DNA from: Candidatus Acidiferrales bacterium
GTDB taxonomy: Bacteria; Acidobacteriota; Terriglobia; Acidiferrales; UBA7541
DNA length: 64,000 nucleotides
Assembly (NCBI GenBank): GCA_030038535.1
Contig: JASHSV010000307.1
Location: 33,389-97,388 of the forward strand
Direction: 5' to 3'
Both the position numbers and the translations under genes were made by a program. This document shows, one piece after another, positions 61,564-64,000 of the stretch; the first letter of the stretch is position 1; each line of letters begins with the position of its first letter. Below the pieces are notes generated by a model. That model saw nothing but the letters and a program-made list of their open reading frames with translations, did not search any database and was not told where the DNA came from.

Positions 61564-63552
61564 ATGTTACGACTGATGTTGATGAGCGCGGAAGCGCCCT
61601 ACTTGCCCGGCGGGTATTGCTACCTGTGGGACGGGCCGCTCGTGTGGCTGCACGTGACCGCGGATCTAATCGTGTCGGTCGCCTTCGTCTTGATTCCGGT
61701 TGCTCTCCTGTGGATCGTGGGCAAACGCCGCGATGTGCCTTTCCAGGGTCTGGTGCTCTGGTTCAGCGCGTTTCTGGTTGCGTGCGCCGCGACGAATTTT
61801 CTCGGCGTCTGGAATCTGTGGCACGACGACTACTGGCTGGCCGCCGCCACCAAGGCCGTTGCCGCCATCACCGCCGCTGCCAGCGCGGGTTATCTGGTGC
61901 TGCTGCTTCCCAAAGCCGTCACGCTGCCCAGTCCGCGGCAAATGAAGGAAGCCAACGATCGGCTCGCGCAGGAAGTCGCCGGGCGCGAGCGCGTGATGAA
62001 GCAGCTCCAGACGCTCAACCAGGAGCTTGAAAGCCGCGTCCACAGCCGCACCGAAGAGCTGGAAGTCGCACTGCGCGAGATGCAGAAGGAGAATGCCGAG
62101 CGCCGGACCATCGAAGGGGCCCTCCGTCGGTGGGAAGCCATCTTCGCCCACGCGGGGTGGGGCGTGGCGCTTGCCAATCCTGAAAATTACCGTCTGGACG
62201 CAGTGAACCCCGCTTTCGCCGCCATGCACGGGTGGTCGGCCGATGAGCTCACCGGCAAATCCCTGGAAGAGGTGCTCGCCCCCGAGTGGCGCGCGCGGCT
62301 CCCCGAAATGGCGCACATCGCCGACGAGCTCGGCCACCACATCTACGAGGCGGAGCACATACGCAAAAACGGCTCGCGCTTTCTCGTGCTCACAGACCTG
62401 GTGGCCTGCAAGGACGCCATGGGGCGCGTCCTCTATCGCGCCGCCAATTTCCAGGACATCACCGACCGCAAGCGCGCGGAAACCGAGCGCCAGCAGGCCA
62501 CCGAACGGCTCACCCATCTTCTCCGTGAGACCGAAGAGAAGAGCCGGCAGATCGAAATGATCAAGCAGATGAGCACCCTGCTGCAGACCTGCGCGAACAC
62601 GCGCGAGGCGTTTGACGTGGTGCGCGAATTTGCCGCCCGGCTGTTTCCCCGCGATTCGGGCGCTCTCTGCCTGCTGAATCCCTCCGTTTCGCTGATGGAG
62701 GCGGTTGCGGTGTGGGGCGAGCGGCCGCCGTGCGAGAGCCTGTTCGCGCCCGAAGACTGCTGGGCCCTGCGCACCGGCCGCGTCCACGTCTCCAGTCCCG
62801 ACGGCGTCGCGCTCCATTGCACGCACGTCTCCGTCGCGCCCGGCGCCAGCTACGTCTGCGTGCCCATGGTCGCACACAACGAATCCATCGGCGTGTTCAG
62901 CGTGCAATGCGGCGAGGCGGAAACCCGCCTGCCACGCGACGAACGCGTCGAAGCGCAGCGCGAACGCGAGCTGCTGGCTTCGAACTTCGCCGCCGATATC
63001 GCCCTGGCCCTCGCCAACCTCCGTTTGCGCGAGACCCTGCGCACCCAGTCCACCCGCGACCCGCTCACCGGCCTCTTCAACCGACGCTATCTCACCGAGT
63101 CGCTCGACCGCGAAGTTCGCCGCGCCGACCGCAACGCGCGCCCGCTGGGAATCGTTATGCTCGACCTCGACCAGTTCAAGCCCTTCAACGACGCGCATGG
63201 TCACGAAGCCGGCGACGCTCTGCTGCGTTCCTTCGGCCGCTTTATCCACAAGAATACGCGGGGCGAAGACATCGCCTGCCGTTACGGCGGCGATGAATTC
63301 GTCATCCTGCTCGTGGACGCCGACTTGGACGTGGCGCGCCGTCGCGCTGAAGAATTGCGCGAGGGGTTCGGCCGGTTGGTTGTGCGCCACCTGAACCAGA
63401 AGCTCGATGCCGTCTCGTTTTCAATGGGCGTGGCCGCATTCCCCGTGCACGGCACCACGTCTGAAGATTTGCTGGCCGCGGCCGACGAAGCGCTCTACGA
63501 CGCCAAGGCCCAGGGGCGTAACCGCGTGAGCATTTACAAGGGGCGCGCATGA
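61564..63552 (+). CDS. Ethylene-receptor-like membrane domain with PAS, GAF and GGDEF
   Basis: The product has 662 residues. Three helices at about 24-115 resemble the plant/cyanobacterial ETR1 ligand-binding domain (LVWLHVTADLIVSVAFVLIP, LWFSAFLVACAATNFLGVWN). The copper-ligand Cys equivalent is C74, but the His four residues later is N78. A coiled coil (about 125-185), a PAS domain with a PAC-like end (about 190-310), a GAF-like region (about 340-480) and a GGDEF domain (about 490-660: DPLTGLFNRRYL, LDLDQFKPFNDAHGHEAGD, RYGGDEFVIL) follow. The I-site RGED is present. It should make c-di-GMP. Start is ATG 61564. Confidence 0.9.
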   Translation: MLRLMLMSAEAPYLPGGYCYLWDGPLVWLHVTADLIVSVAFVLIPVALLWIVGKRRDVPFQGLVLWFSAFLVACAATNFLGVWNLWHDDYWLAAATKAVAAITAAASAGYLVLLLPKAVTLPSPRQMKEANDRLAQEVAGRERVMKQLQTLNQELESRVHSRTEELEVALREMQKENAERRTIEGALRRWEAIFAHAGWGVALANPENYRLDAVNPAFAAMHGWSADELTGKSLEEVLAPEWRARLPEMAHIADELGHHIYEAEHIRKNGSRFLVLTDLVACKDAMGRVLYRAANFQDITDRKRAETERQQATERLTHLLRETEEKSRQIEMIKQMSTLLQTCANTREAFDVVREFAARLFPRDSGALCLLNPSVSLMEAVAVWGERPPCESLFAPEDCWALRTGRVHVSSPDGVALHCTHVSVAPGASYVCVPMVAHNESIGVFSVQCGEAETRLPRDERVEAQRERELLASNFAADIALALANLRLRETLRTQSTRDPLTGLFNRRYLTESLDREVRRADRNARPLGIVMLDLDQFKPFNDAHGHEAGDALLRSFGRFIHKNTRGEDIACRYGGDEFVILLVDADLDVARRRAEELREGFGRLVVRHLNQKLDAVSFSMGVAAFPVHGTTSEDLLAAADEALYDAKAQGRNRVSIYKGRA

Positions 63553-63584
63553 GCGCGCAGCCGGCAGCCCCGTTGTCGTGCCCG

Positions 63585-64000
63585 CTATCTGGGTTCGCCC
63601 GGGTTCAGCGGATGGTTCGCGATGGGCGGCTTCGAGGCCGCGATTCGGCGCGCATCGTCCAGAAGCTGAGAGATCAGCCGGTTCATCGCGGTGGTATCGC
63701 GGTCGGGGTCGCCCAGCGACGCAGTGATTCGCTCGAGGCTCATGGAGACGGTGGCGAACACGGCCGGCGTGGGCAGCAGGAATTCGCCCGGCTGCGGGGC
63801 GTGCGGCACGTCTTCGCGGGCCAGCTCCCGGAACTCGATATTCAGTTGTGTCGGGGGCGTTCCGGCGGCTATCGCCGCTCTCAGCTTCTGGATGGCCTCC
63901 ACTATTCTGTCGTACACGCGCCCGCGGTTCTCGACCATGAGTCGCACGAAATCGGGATCGCCCACCGAGGAGCCGTCGCGGTACACGATCGCCTTGAACG
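63585..64000 (-). CDS. Hypothetical protein, C-terminal part (runs off window)
   Basis: The frame continues past the right edge (FKAIVYRDGSSVGDPDFVRL at the boundary), so only about 138 C-terminal residues are visible. They contain VENRGRVYDRIVEAIQKLRA, a mainly helical part and a Pro-rich end. I do not recognise a family. An internal GTG at 63986 could be mistaken for the start, but the frame is open upstream. Confidence 0.6.
   Translation of the reverse strand, partial: FKAIVYRDGSSVGDPDFVRLMVENRGRVYDRIVEAIQKLRAAIAAGTPPTQLNIEFRELAREDVPHAPQPGEFLLPTPAVFATVSMSLERITASLGDPDRDTTAMNRLISQLLDDARRIAASKPPIANHPLNPGEPR

Noticed and set aside
1-64000. CRISPR arrays, insertion sequences, prophage or integrase genes.
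   Set aside because: I saw no regularly spaced direct repeats, no transposase or integrase motifs, and no cas genes. The two tRNAs have no integrase beside them.

Overview
The window is dense, GC-rich bacterial chromosome with about 52 protein genes, two tRNAs, and no phage, IS element, integrase or CRISPR array that I can see. It most resembles a member of the Acidobacteriota. The main reasons are a MacB/FtsX-type 'orphan' ABC permease of the kind greatly expanded in that phylum, a proline/glutamine-linker secreted protein that I recall as widespread there, and LptD plus other diderm envelope genes. This assignment is inference from gene content, not from a marker-gene tree.

Layout. Positions 1-5.6 kb hold a thiolase 5' part, a secreted serine hydrolase with an AraC regulator, a P1-family self-cleaving peptidase, surE, tRNA-Pro(GGG) and a MerR regulator. 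Positions 5.7-15.3 kb hold a thioesterase-like protein, an AbrB/PIN toxin-antitoxin pair, der, an ECF sigma factor overlapping an anti-sigma/bactofilin-like membrane protein, tdh-kbl (threonine to glycine), a POT-type transporter and an HU protein with a clear terminator. Positions 15.4-26.6 kb hold an M20 peptidase, two PilZ proteins, the ADOP permease, a DHFR-like reductase, tRNA-Ser(TGA), a YdeI/DUF1905 protein, a membrane histidine kinase and a tandem M42 peptidase. Positions 26.8-36.7 kb hold an acetamidase/formamidase-like protein, a deoxynucleoside kinase, an isoaspartyl peptidase, an L-2-hydroxyglutarate oxidase-like enzyme, a ctpA-yibQ-like pair, an RDD protein and a STAS-receiver protein. 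Positions 36.9-46 kb hold an envelope and redox block (secreted hypothetical, lptD, amidase, ccdA, tlpA, cyaY, a free DsbD alpha domain) and gltX. Positions 46.3-64 kb hold a large GAF-GGDEF-HD-GYP protein, OsmC, an ECF sigma/FecR pair, a secreted intradiol dioxygenase-like protein, fabH, a GT39-like glycosyltransferase, a BBE-type flavoenzyme, a class A PBP, an ethylene-receptor-like GGDEF protein and a partial gene.

Themes. Cyclic-di-GMP machinery recurs: two GGDEF proteins with intact GGDEF and RxxD I-site motifs, one HD-GYP domain, and two PilZ proteins. Two ECF sigma factors each sit in an overlapping pair with a membrane-anchored regulator of different architecture. Disulfide reduction seems to use a DsbD split into three proteins encoded within 2.5 kb.

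Most unusual points, all read from residues. (1) A carboxy-terminal-processing-protease homologue has lost both the catalytic Ser and Lys. (2) A 750-residue tandem M42 peptidase has a first domain lacking key metal/catalytic residues and an intact second domain. (3) An ethylene-receptor-like membrane domain is fused to PAS-GAF-GGDEF, with the copper-ligand Cys kept and the His replaced by Asn. (4) A zinc-finger anti-sigma domain is fused to a bactofilin-like segment and a membrane bundle. I did not find a gene cluster that I would call a wholly new system.
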